Assembly (NCBI GenBank): GCA_964019415.1
Contig: OZ025874.1
Span: 4,608,196 to 4,672,195, forward strand
DNA: 64,000 nucleotides
Source: Ianthella basta
Taxonomy: Eukaryota; Porifera; Demospongiae; Verongiida; Ianthellidae
Reading direction: 5' to 3'
Each line of letters opens with the position of its first letter. Position 1 is the stretch's first letter. The notes under the pieces were generated by a model that ran no database searches, was not told the DNA's origin, and saw only the letters and a program-made list of their open reading frames with translations. This document shows, one piece after another, positions 1 to 12,200 of the stretch. Made by a program: the position numbers and the translations under genes.

Positions 1-29
1 CATTAAAAATCATACTGTCACAGGTGCAG

Positions 30-1300
30 ACCAAATGCAGCTTGAACAGATGCTGTGTATCAGTCCACATACTCAAGAGGAAACAGCAGATCCCATTCTG
101 GACTGTTATGCCACTGCACAATTGCCAGAGAGGTCAGGCAGATCAAAGTCCATAAAGCCAGCAAGTGTCCAGATGCAAGTTTCACTGAGGCCAGGGCATA
201 GGTTTTCAAAGATGGTGAGCTGGTGTGCATCCATGAAACTTGATTTTGCAGACATTATTCGAGCTTATTCATCAAATCGGAAAGGATAATACGTATGTAC
301 ACCCATCAACAGCTGTCACTCCGGCCATATGCATGAATAAGAATTGTGAAGTAGTAACTGGAATGTCCTGGCACAGCATTAATATATGTGTCCCATATGT
401 ACATGTTTCTGACTGATGATAGACCCTCTTAGCCTTACTAGCTTCCTTCAATGCATTCCATTGTTTTGCTGCTGTTACTATATAGAGTTCTTCAAGCAGC
501 TGGCAACAGAAGGGAGCTACAGTCAAGCCTTTGACCCTCAGCAGGAAAGCAACTTCTGCTGATTCATTTCAGAGAGCTGCAAGAGGGTCAATGTCTTTAG
601 GTCAAATGACTGCTGCCGGAAGACAACCCAAGGCAAGATCTGTTATTGTAACTTGTGCCTTGCACCATACAGGGCATGCATTCATGGGTTTGTGATCATT
701 CCTTTCTCTATCTGTGACACTTGAAGTAGTGCTGATGAGACAGAACAGGAGTGTACCACCTTATTATTAAATCTTTCCTAAAGCAACAATGGGCTTCTGA
801 GTATGTAAATCATTCCTGGATCCTAGTAGTTTAGCTAATTCTGTTGCTAAACAACCAGCCTGAGTTGAAGAATGACCTAGCAGTGATTCTAAGTGACTGC
901 GAAAAAATTCATGGCATAATTTACACCTGCTGACCTTACATACTCTGCATTTGGAAGAATCAGTCCAAGTATATACTGAGCCAAAAGCAAAGCACCCACT
1001 TGCACAACCTATGCTCTGGACTTAGGTTATTAGAGTCCATGTCTATGTAGACATTGGAGCCCCAAACTAATGCTCACATATTCAACTCAGTAGCAGGCAT
1101 TTCAATGGAAATGCCCCTTAGGACAGCACTCTAACTTTCATCAGCACTCTAAAATTTCATTCAAAATCAAGCTATTTGGCACTTTCATTAGCCTTTTCCA
1201 ATCTAGCTGTACTGGCTACAAATGAGGAACAATTTGCTGCACAAGGATAGGCAGTACTATTAAAGCTGATACAATTTCCAAACTCTTGACAATTTCAGTC
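30..1300 (-). pseudogene. Decayed reading frame, family not recognised
   Basis: On the minus strand, several stretches read as protein-like sequence in broken frames. One stretch carries a cysteine array of the form CxxCxxxxCxxC (reads CRVCKVSRCKLC, near 920-960), followed by about 50 residues of plausible protein. Another, at 272-526, reads as 84 residues rich in Leu, Ala and Lys. The pieces are in order and cover about 1.2 kb, which suggests one decayed coding sequence, possibly from a transposon. I see no transposase, polymerase or other diagnostic motif. An intact multi-exon gene is unlikely because the breaks lack convincing splice sites. Confidence 0.3.
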
Positions 1301-1960
1301 AGCTTCCAATTGTAATACAGTACAAGTGGGTTTCTCTTGTGCAGTAAAATCAATACGTTATTGCATTAAAATTTGCATTGCAAGTTCCTTTTAGACTGTA
1401 CGGAGTGCCACGTACATAATCACTGTTGTGTAATCTGATTTTAGACCACTGATGACTTTCCATTAATCAGAAAGTCTGAATTAAAGAGAAAGGACTACTT
1501 GTTAGCTGCCTGTCTGTCAAGAGACAACTACAAAGAAAAGTTTCATCATCTTCTGTACTGGGAGGAGCACGAACACGAAGCTGTGTTGACAGATAGGTGA
1601 GTATGCAACTGCACGTGCAATTACCACTTTTCTCAGGTAGTTTCTTGTGTCACTGAAGGCTGAGTACAATATATCTTGTTTAAATTGATGTTAGGACATG
1701 ATGGGAAGTAATAAGCTCTGTTTTTGTCTTTGTGGTTCCAAGACTGGTAATGCAAGTTGGGGTAACGGCATGGTTGGAATGTTTAGAAATAGTTTGAGGT
1801 CCAAAACACAGGGATTGTACATAGTCGAATCTGATGTATGCATTTGGATCTAGGTTTATATAGCAGCATTGCATTGTAGACCTGCAGCCTACTGCCATTG
1901 TATGCTGAATCTGGAAGTAAGCTTGTATGCTGCATAGCCTTCATTGATGCCCAAATGTAA

Positions 1961-2474
1961 TGGTACTCCTTCATGACTGAGAGCTGCATATTGTCTGTCC
2001 AAGGACACCATTGACTTTTGGCTTCCATGTATACCTCAATAATAATAATAATAACTAGTGTATAAAAATTCCTTTAGAATTAAAGGGGATTTAGGAATGG
2101 CCAGCAGAAAAAGCATAGAAACATGCAACAGTAACTCAACATCATGGTGAACCACATTGCCATGAAGTTTGCTATGCATTCCAAATTTCCTTGTGCAGCT
2201 ACATGGGCCCAAATGTCTAGCTAGCTAGTCCCATGTAGCTACAAGGAAATTAGGAATGCATAGCAAACTTCACGGCAATGTGGTTCATCATGATGTTGAG
2301 TTACTGTTGCTTGTTTCTATGCTTTTTCTGCTGGCCATTCCTAAATCCCCTTTAATTCTAAAGGAATTTTTATACACTAGTTATTATTATTATTATTGAG
2401 GTATACATGGAAGCCAAAAGTCAATGGTGTCCTTGGACAGACAATATGCAGCTCTCAGTCATGAAGGAGTACCA
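1961..2474. repeat. Large near-perfect inverted duplication
   Basis: Two arms of about 245 bp face each other around a short centre near 2210-2220, which contains CTAGCTAGCTAG. The right arm is the reverse complement of the left with only a handful of differences, so the duplication looks recent. Each arm includes an AAT/ATT trinucleotide run and ends in the same TGGTACTCC sequence. Transcripts would fold into a long hairpin. No flanking target-site duplication is clear. Confidence 0.85.
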
Positions 2475-2559
2475 TTTTTGGATATCCAAAGGACTATGGT
2501 TACATTAGATTGATACCAGCGCTGACTAATACCCTTTCCTTAAATTAGCTGAAGATTGT

Positions 2560-3231
2560 GCAGAGCATCAAGCACAGTTATGCCACTTTAGATGAAGCGG
2601 CTGCCGTGTACTGTAGGGTATACCAGCGCAACAAAATGGCGACATTGGGTTATCTTTAATACACGGGGAGGACAAATTTCCTGCCCGCTCCAGCGCTGTA
2701 CTTATCGGATTGCCACCGGCGCTCAGATCCTAGTCCTTGACCTAGGTACATAAGTCCTCATACACGAATTGGGTCCGTAGGTGACCTGTGTCGTGCGCTA
2801 GGAGCGCGCAAAAATTTGGTGGGAAGGAGAACAAGAATAATATGAAAAGACAAAAATGGGGTACGAGCAGCCTATGACGCTTTTCTCTTACGCGCACTCC
2901 GGGTTGCCTTTGGGTACACTGCCGTCGTCAATACATCAAAAGAAGCCTATCTATGGCCTTTAATTGTTCTTTGCCACTGCCGTTTGGCTAGTTTCGCTGA
3001 AACACCCTAACACATTAAGATAGGGATGCCATTTTGAACCGGACACAAGCGTGACGTCTGATAATAGTAATACACATCCGCATTCCAGAAGCCAAAGCCT
3101 CCTTCATGCATGTGTCACACCATCATTGTGGTGATTAAAAGCTAATTCCTACAGTAAGTTGTAGAACCTTTCTGTATATGACGATTCTTGTATGTAGCTA
3201 ACAGACTGTCATATACTTTCCCACTGTCCAG
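2560..3231. promoter_or_regulatory. CpG-bearing stretch upstream of helicase gene; possible promoter
   Basis: This stretch has more CpG than its surroundings and contains AAAATGGCG, which resembles a YY1-type motif, near 2634. It lies just before the first recognised helicase exon. No initiating exon with a matching splice phase was found in it, so it may be a promoter, an intron, or neither. Confidence 0.2.
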
Positions 3232-6200
3232 ATGTGATGGCAAGTACAACATACAGCTGTCCGGTCAATACCTACCTTATCATGTTAGGAAGAAGATTGA
3301 GAACTTTCGCTACTCATGTGTGATTCAGATTCTGGGCATGACTGTAGACCAATGTGAATATGTAGTTCAAGCTGCAACTGAGGCTGAAGTGTATCTCTCC
3401 TACTCCTCTTCTACTGGTTTCATTGGTGGAATGGGCACAACAAGGGATGGACAACCATTACTGTACCTTGCACTAACCGAAAGACTGAAAGTGCTAAGCA
3501 AGTGTCCAAAAGCTCAAGAAGCTAAAGTGGAATTTCTCTTGAAACACAGCTACTTTCAGAACCTCCATCGTGCTGTAAACTGGCTTCCCCAAGCAGGTAT
3601 GAGTAAACTACTGCCAAATGTTAGTGACCTGGAAGAGTATGTGCTAGATCCAGAGAAGAAGTACCGGAAACCACAAGATAATTTTGTCTTGGACTATGAG
3701 TACCAATTTGATGCCCTAAAGAGAATCTTGTGGGCTTCACCTCATGCCCCTTTCATTGTCAGTGGCCCATTTGGAACGGGCAAGACCAAACTTTTAGCAT
3801 CTACTGCTTTGAAGTTGTTGCAAGGAGAAGGACGGCCACCTCCCAGTGGCAGACCCCGCATACTCCTTGCTGCTCATCACATGCAAACTGCTGACTCATA
3901 CCTCGACCTTTACTTTGGACCTGCTAAAACGAATAGCATGCAGCTAAGGGGTGTCCGATTGATTCGACTGGTTGTCAATGTCAATACATATCAATACAGA
4001 GGACAGTATAGGAATTTCCTTAAAAGTGCTTTCAAGGTGAAAGATGTGCTTGATGGATATCAGTTGATTATCACTACACTGCTCACTGCTCTTCAGCTGA
4101 AGTGGCACTGCAAGCATTTGCAGCCAGGTTTCTTTACCCACATCTTGGTGGATGAGGCTGCACAGGCCAGAGAGCCAGAGTTGACTGCAGTGCTGTCACT
4201 GGCAGATGAGCACACTAAACTGGTGTTTGCTGGAGACCACCTGCAGGTGAGACATTCTATGTTTCACTGCAATGTACAATTAGTTGTGCTTGTGGTGTCT
4301 GCACTACAGTTTAGAGTATGTAATGACTATAAAGATATTTATTCACTCAGTGCATAATAATGTCATGGAATGTTTTGTGTATTAGGTTGGTCCACGCACA
4401 CTTGTCCTTGGTGAGGAAGCTAAAGAGAATGGCCTAGGAGTATCAGTGCTGGAGAGATTGCACACCTTGTACCACAGTCATGAGTACTCAGAAAGGGCTG
4501 AAGCTTACACTGCCTCTCTGCTGACCAACTACCGCAGTCACCCTGGGATCCTACGGCTGCCATCTCACCTCTTCTATGATGCCACACTACAGGTATGTAC
4601 ATATGTATGCCGCATTTTACAGTTAGTGAATTGTTCGCTGAAGAAGTGTTACTTTTTTGTACCATGCTAAAATGACTTTACTCTCTACTCAACATGCCTG
4701 TTATGAACATATGTAACCAATGTAGTGCTTGTTGAACGGAGTATTCTGACTGCTCCTACCATTCAGTGTCGTTCCACCAGTGAATTGCACCCAAGAACAC
4801 AACAGCCACTGCACTTCATTTGCACATCTTTGAAGCAGGGGGAAGAGTGTGTTCTGGCCAAAGAAGTGGATCTGATGGATGAAGGACAGAAGGAGGCCAT
4901 AGCTATTCTTGATGCTGTCAAGAATTATTGTGCTGAGTGTCCCAAAGAGTGGTGTAGAAATGCACCAGATACATCTTTCTTGGAAACCATTTGCATTGTT
5001 ACACCATGGAGACACCAGGTACTGTACCACTGTGTACAGTTCATGCACGCAATGTCATGCATACTGTGACACTCTGTATTACTCCTCATTTTCTGTAGCA
5101 AAAACAAGTGTTAAACTTGCTTCAAAGTGAAGAGTATAAAAAGTTGGAAGGAGTGGATCAGACAGTGGCCTATGATATTCAAGGTAGGAAATGTCAACTG
5201 CAGATTTGTGCATTGTGATGCAAAACTGCCAAAGCACCACAATGTCAAGTATCCTCTATGCCTCATTCCATGGCATAGCAAGATGGCCTTGGCACGGTTT
5301 TGGCACAGTTTGGAGCAATTACTACTTATCATGTCATGGCATTTAACTTGCCATGCTGACATGGATTAGATCTCATGGTTCAATCCAGTTCTAATACCTA
5401 GACGCACAAGAATGATGTGCACATGTGTGAAACAAATTAATAATATAGTAAAGAATACGTAGGTAGGGTGAATAATTATCAAGTGATGACCTCATGCATC
5501 AAAGAGACCGCCAGTGCAGTATTCAAATACTGCACTGCAGTAAACAAGAGCCTCCAACACTTCATTATCACCTAAATTGTGTCAACCAACACCGCTGTAA
5601 AGTAAACAAAGAGTGAGCAGAAAGGTCATGAGAATCAATTTAGCCATGAAGTTGAATGTACCAACTTCTGGAGAAGTGGGTACTTGCTCATGAAAGAGGA
5701 GTGCACACATGTACATGCTTTCCCCACGGATGCATTTACTCCTGGGAAATGAGCCGGCATGCAATCGGCGCCAATACACCACATCCATTGCTCACCACTT
5801 TGCTTCTGTTGTGGGCTGAGCCAAGCTTTCCGAGCATGTGCAATCCAGCTGAGCCAAGCAAAGCGTCAAAGTCTTCGTGACGTCTTCGCATATTCGTGCA
5901 TCACTCATTTTGTTGGGTACTGTGGCCACAGGTCTGCGAGTACATTGAATGTTCCTGGTCAGAGTGCACAGGAACAGAAGTTGGTGACACCGTTGCACAG
6001 CACTTGGAAGTACTACTGAGGCAGCGTGGAGAGGCTACGAAGCGACTTTAGCCTTGTGCTACGACGAGATTACCACCAGTTCCAATGCAGCTCCTCAGCA
6101 AGACGCACTAAAATTCAAATTGTGGGTGATTATTTTTTGGTAAGCCACTTACTACACGCCTTCGATGGCATATGGCATTTTTACTGCACTTGCCCTTGGG

Positions 6201-9200
6201 CACTTCGCGCTCTTGGGTCGTGCAGTAAATACTGTACGCCATCAAAGGTGTGTAGTAACTATTACATACAGTATGAAAGTTAATCAAAATATGGAGCAGT
6301 GATTGAATACATTCCCAGTACATCACAGAATCATTTGGCATAGCTTGCTTTAGTATAGTTGTTACCATGTGAATTCAGTACAACATGACATATGTATCTG
6401 CTTCCTTAAACTATTTGAAATTATGTAATGTTTACTTTTTCAGTACCTCTAGTCCCTCTTCTATCGATTTTTCCGCACATTCAAAACACATTACCTCAGC
6501 TCTGCTAAATGACACCTCCCTCCTATCATAACTTTCCACAAAACATTCCATCGTGTGCCTTGCAATCATTAGTGCAGCTGCTTCAATAAGCAATGTACTC
6601 ATATCTAAACATGTGGTTGTCATCACTATGCTCTTTGCTGTGATCAGCTTTGTGATCCCACTCATTTTCTTCCTTCTCGAAACAGTATCAATCGTCCTTT
6701 ATTCACACACACACTGAATTTCCTACTGTTACCTCTATCCCAGGCCAGTGGTATTGTAGGGTTCTACATGTCTAATTATCTAATAGCCAATTTTCACATT
6801 GCATTCTTCACTCTCCTTCAAACTCTCACAGCTGTAGCCTTCTTCAGCCCCCACTGCATGCTCAGAATACAACTCATTGTTTGTAAATTATATTCCAGCC
6901 ATTCTACATACTCCACCATTACCACTATAACACCTACAAAGGAAGTACAGTACCTTACATCACCAATTGTTTAGCTGTGGTATAGCCAAGGTATACAATG
7001 TGGCGATGATATCCAGCTCTGTAGCTCAAAGGAAAGGAGGTGACAGAAAAAAAATTAGCCATGACCATTGAGCTCAAACTCGGGACATACACTCTATCAC
7101 AGGGATGCAGTCACGTGAGCCACCAATCCCGGCCACAGAAATTTGCCTCCCATCACCCTAAATAGCAAGGTATACAATATGCAAGGGATGTGGTGAGTGG
7201 AAGAAAATTAGCTACATCTGAGACTCGAACTCAGGTCCTACACTCAATTATGTACAGAGTTTCAGTCACCAAACCATCATTCCTAGTCACGGCATTAGCC
7301 ACCTTTGTCTTAAGCGCTAGCTGCAGGTGGGCTGCAATGCAGTGGCCACTTGAACTGTGTTTGATGGACGGCTGGTAGTGGCTGGGACTGAAGGCTGTAA
7401 CTCCACACTGAAGCATTAGTCCCAGGCTCCAGCCTTGATTGCTGCTGAGTTTCCTTTCTCTCACTGCATTCTTTCAAGCTGTGAATTGGATACCTTTGCC
7501 ATGGATACAGCCAGTTCATAGAACTCTTAACGTAATTATTTTAGTTAAATTAGTCCTGCTTAGTTTAGATCCGATGTAAGTTCTGTACGTCTGTTAATCA
7601 CTTAGCTCATGCATGAAATGCTATGCAGCACCTGTAAAGGTAGCCTCTGTCTCTGTTATTTACTGCAGGTCGCCAATATCGTGCAATTTTTCTGTGCACT
7701 TCTGAGCCTGTCCTGGAAGATGGCAGCACAGCTAACCCAACCAAGAGCATCTGTGACAAGTCTGTGTTCAATACTGTCATCACTCGAGCTCAGTCACTGG
7801 TTGTGGCTGTTGGCAACCCATTCCGCCTCTTTGCCATTGAAGAGAAGAACCCCAATGGAGCTGGATGCTGGAAGGAGTACGTCAGGAATTGCATGCAGTG
7901 TCGCTCTTTAGAAGTTAATGCAGAAAGGGACAGGTCTGCTCTCAATGCTCTCCAAGAGGTTGTCTTCAAGAGAATTGACAAGCAACTCACTGCAAAGGAA
8001 ACAGTTGAAGGCTCTGGTGACTCTATATTGGAAGCATATAATACAGTATTGAGTCGCAAAACTCACAACAAGAAGGCAAAGCTTGCCCTCCGGTCCTTAG
8101 ATGGTGATCGCGGGTGGACTGTTTGGACAGAGAAGAAACCAGCTGGGAAAGCAGTAACAGACTCAAATGAGAAGACTGACTCTGATCATGTCCTGTGCTG
8201 CCTGGAACAGAAGTCACCACGAAAGTGCACTGCTCAGCCAATGGACCCCAAAAGGAAGGAGATCATCCTTCAAGGAGTTAACAATCGGCGATGTGCTTTT
8301 GACCAAGCCATTGTTAAAGTCCAGATCATGCATGAAGGCAGCAATGGAGAACAGTATGGCCGGGTTACAAAGGTGGTAGAACAAGGTGATGCCAAACAGT
8401 TTGTCTGCCGAGTTGATCAGTATAATGCAATCTTCTTCTTTCCAGTTGACCGAAAATCACCAAAGATTGTAAACCTACCACAGCTAGCTCGTACTCTGAT
8501 CCGGTTAGAATATCCTGATGAGGTCAGTGAGAATCAACTACAATCAAGCAGACATGATGTCATCTGCTTTGACCCAGAATCTGTGAAGCCGGGCCAAGTC
8601 CCAAAGGTTCAGGAATCAATCCCACTGGACATTGCTGTCCATCTCTTATTTGTTGTCTGGCCTCTCAATTGGGACATAGAGCACCGCTGGCCTCTCGGTG
8701 TGGTTGTGGGAGCTATTCCGAAGGGGGAAACCTTCTTCCATGCTGAGCGCCTCCTCAAAGTGCAGTATCAGATTGATGACCCAAACGCTGAATGTGATGA
8801 CAGTGAGGGTACTGTAGCAGATATCCCAATGCTTCCCTCTATGAGGGAGCCCCACTGGGATGGAGCCATCACCATTGACCCTGAAGGAGCCATTAACCTC
8901 GACGATGCACTTACATTGACAGAGTTGGAGCTCACAAACAATGGGAGCACTGTGTTTGAATTTGGGGTCCACATTGCTAATGTTGGGAGATATCTTCCTC
9001 AAAAGAGCAAACTGGATGACTTGATTCTTGAGAAGGGCACCAGCGTGTATGGGCAATGTCAGGGAGAGTTCAGGTTCCAGCCCATGCTGCCCAAAGAGTT
9101 TAGCTCTAAACTGTCTCTCAATCCACTTAATGCTAGGTATTCCATATCTGTGACCGCTAAAGTGATAAGAGCTGAAGATGGGAGCCTACAGTTTCCGAAC

Positions 9201-12200
9201 AATGAAAGTGTTGAAATTCACTTTAGTGAAGATACTGTGTGCTCCTTGCTAAAAATCACATATGAGGAAGCTGAGACACTACTGGAGTGTCATGACAGTT
9301 CTAGTATAGGAGAAGACAGCCTGCGTAAGAGGGTTTTGAAATTTAATGAACACTTTGCAGAGCGGAACCTGTTGACTTGCCAAGAGAGACTGAACCTACT
9401 CAGCAGGATTTCTTGCTTCCTTCATCAGAAGCGGTTGGGCTCAGCTGGTATGGTATACAGTATCAATGACTCTGATAGTGAAAGGCACCCTCAGGCACAC
9501 TTCCTTGTGTCTGAGCTCATGATATGGGCCAATGCCTCTGTGGCTAGGAAGCTGCTGGAGTCTCGTCTACCAGCTGTGCTGCTTCGTGTGCAGCCTCCTC
9601 CCAATCAGCAGAAGATTGAAGTGATTCAAAAAAGGTTCTCATCTGTGATTGCATCAACTCCACTGGTGAGACTTAGTGCATATGTTGTTCACAGTGAAAT
9701 GTGTATGACTAGTTGGTTATTCATGTAGTATATTTGAAAGTGGTTGAGCTGCTCTTGTACTTGAATGTGCAAGAATCAGTTATATGGTGGATTAGGAAGC
9801 AGTACATATACATACACTATATACTGCTGTATGTTTTTGTAAGTTCAGTGAACTTGTGTGCTTTATGTCTGTAAGTCAGTTGCTTCCAAAGTCCATGATT
9901 TGTGTCTTCTTTCTCTTCTCTCTTCAGTTTGCAAGAATGCAGCCTGATAAGGAAGATCTCCCCATGACTGAATCATACATCATGCTAGCAGATGTCAAAA
10001 ATGAGCTGATGTCATATCTGAAGGATGGCAAGCTGCAGCAAGCTCATAACCTCCTATGTTCCTCACGTTGCCACCCACAGCTAGCAGTAGTGGAAGCACA
10101 CTGTGCAAGAGCTCAAAATAGGGCACAGTACCAAATTATAACACCACATGGCACTGGAGATAAGAATGGTATTGTCTGCATAAAACATCACAGTCTCAAC
10201 ACAGAGTATACCCACTTCACCTCGCCTCTTCGTCGAGCTGCTGATGTGGTTGTCCAACGCATGCTTCTTCAAGTGCTGGATGGTGTTGACAGTGCTCCAG
10301 AGGACTCTGTTGAAGAGCTAAAGAATGCTGTGCGGAAGTTTAATGTGCAGAGTAGTAATGCAAAACGGTATGAGAATGCCTTGTCAGTGCTGGACACTGC
10401 AATATATGCAAATAGGTCCTCAATTCGCACTACAGCATACATCAGCAATGTCACCTCTGGCAGTGTGGAGCTCATTTGTGCAGATCATGCTCTCCGTGAC
10501 ATTCCACCGCAAAACAGAAGCATTAAGGCATCCATTCTGATTGCTCCAAGCTATGATGGAAGCAATGGTCCAGAGCAGTGTATGTGGAGACTGCGAATTG
10601 CTAGTCTACAACATGAGCCTCCAATTGATTTCCGTGCTTATGAGAGCAAAGATTTTGTTAAACCCGGGGAAGGCAGACAACTGCAAGCAAACATGGAAGA
10701 CAGAATAACTCTTTTTGTGCCTTCAAATGAGAAAGATGTGGCATTCAAAGGCCATTCAGTAGTGGCAAAGCACAAACAAACTGCTGTTCTGATTCCCCCT
10801 ACCAATTGGGTGTATGTTCAGACATTTATTTGTGATCCAGAAAGTGTTACAACTGCACAAGTATTGAGTGCTCTCTGCAATGAAGGCTGTAATGCAGAGG
10901 TCCAGATTAGTGCTTGTGTGACAGGTGAAGAAAATAACATTTGTACTGATGTTTCTGAAGATGATGACACTTGCAGTAAGTGTACCAGTAAGGCAGAGGA
11001 GAATGCTAAAAATGCTGAAGACAGTACTAATGAGGAAGTTAGCATTACAGATGCCACTGGTTCCACTGGTGCCAGTGGTACTACATTATATGACAAAGGA
11101 GGAGCTTTGGGTATTGAACCTTGCAAAGCTATTGATGACTCCATTTTCTGCTCATTGGATATTCTAGTTAGCTTGAATGTTTTTAAGGATCACAAAGTGT
11201 GGCTTACTTGCAGTAGTGCAGAGCACATGCTCACAGTCCAAGTGCAGCTGATGGAGATGGCCCCACACTTACATATTTGTGTGCAGCACAGGTCCAACCC
11301 TGTGGCTTGCTTCTCCAATGTGACCACAAAGCAAGCATCCAAGTCAGAGTACAACAGCATTGAAGAGTACTGTGAGCTCTGGATTGATACCTATTTGGCA
11401 GAGTGTGCCTCCTCCAGCATTGAGGAGAGCAAGAAATCTGCAAGAATGATTCTTGTGAGGAATGTACCACTGCCTTGGCCAGAGTTGGAGATCCCAAGCA
11501 ATGCCTATGATGAGCCATACTACCAACCGAAGGGTAATATTTCTTTTGTCATCCCTAAAGACTTTGTGGCAGATTTGGGTGACTTCTTTCAGTTTGAACC
11601 TGGCTGCTTAGTGTGCGCCAGGTACGAAATCCAGCTAGGAGACAGAGAGATTGGGCTGTTGAAGGAAGTCTGCAGAAGGAGATTTGGTGACTTCCAGAAG
11701 GGGGAAGATCATGTGAAGAGGTTGTTAGGTACCTGCAGCGATGGATATGTCAGGGCTGTGTTTCACATGGTGGTCTTGACAGTTGTCAAAGATGAGTCAA
11801 AGCAGGAGGAGGGCTCAAGCAATTCTGAAGTAGTTCCACTGCAAGTGAGTGTCGGTATATCAGAAGTATACGTAGTATGAATATGTGCATTGTGATGTTA
11901 TGTTGACGCTATCTGCCTATGTACTTTCCACAAGTACTCCATTTGCTCTAACAAAGTACTCCATTTGTAGCAGAGCCAGGAGCAGATGCAGCAGTTTTTA
12001 GAGTAACATTTCTATGCCTAAATGTGCATTGACAGAGTAAACACATTGTGTGCAGTTCTGCTGTATTCAAACTTGCATATTGCATCATTCCTTGTATGCA
12101 TCTAGGTGACATTGGCCATGAAAGGTGAGAACAAGGTATCTCAGGTCATGGCAGCATTGCTGACAACTCAGCAGTACACATGTGACATGGAGCTGTGCCC

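Larger units (their letters stand above)
5184..7668. other. Intron of helicase gene (2.5 kb) with repeats
   Basis: This intron separates the end of helicase 1 from the exon that completes it and starts the linker to RNB. It contains a small hairpin repeat (6149-6258) and two SINE copies (6978-7302). A minus-strand frame of 77 codons at 6432-6665 is open but matches nothing I recognise. Confidence 0.8.

Noticed and set aside
3188-3231. Start of the helicase gene at a TTG or further upstream in the same frame
   Set aside because: There is no ATG in frame before a stop, and CCACTGTCCAG at 3221-3231 is a good acceptor, so the exon is internal.
4726-4766. Earlier acceptor for the third helicase exon
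   Set aside because: Using the AG at 4724-4725 shifts the frame; the acceptor CCATTCAG ending at 4766 keeps phase and the helicase pattern.
6432-6665. 77-codon minus-strand frame in a helicase intron
   Set aside because: It reads somewhat like protein but has no family, no promoter and no splice partners.
7190-7302. A functional tRNA gene
   Set aside because: A B-box-like block is present, but no full cloverleaf can be drawn and a second diverged copy with a common tail points to a SINE.
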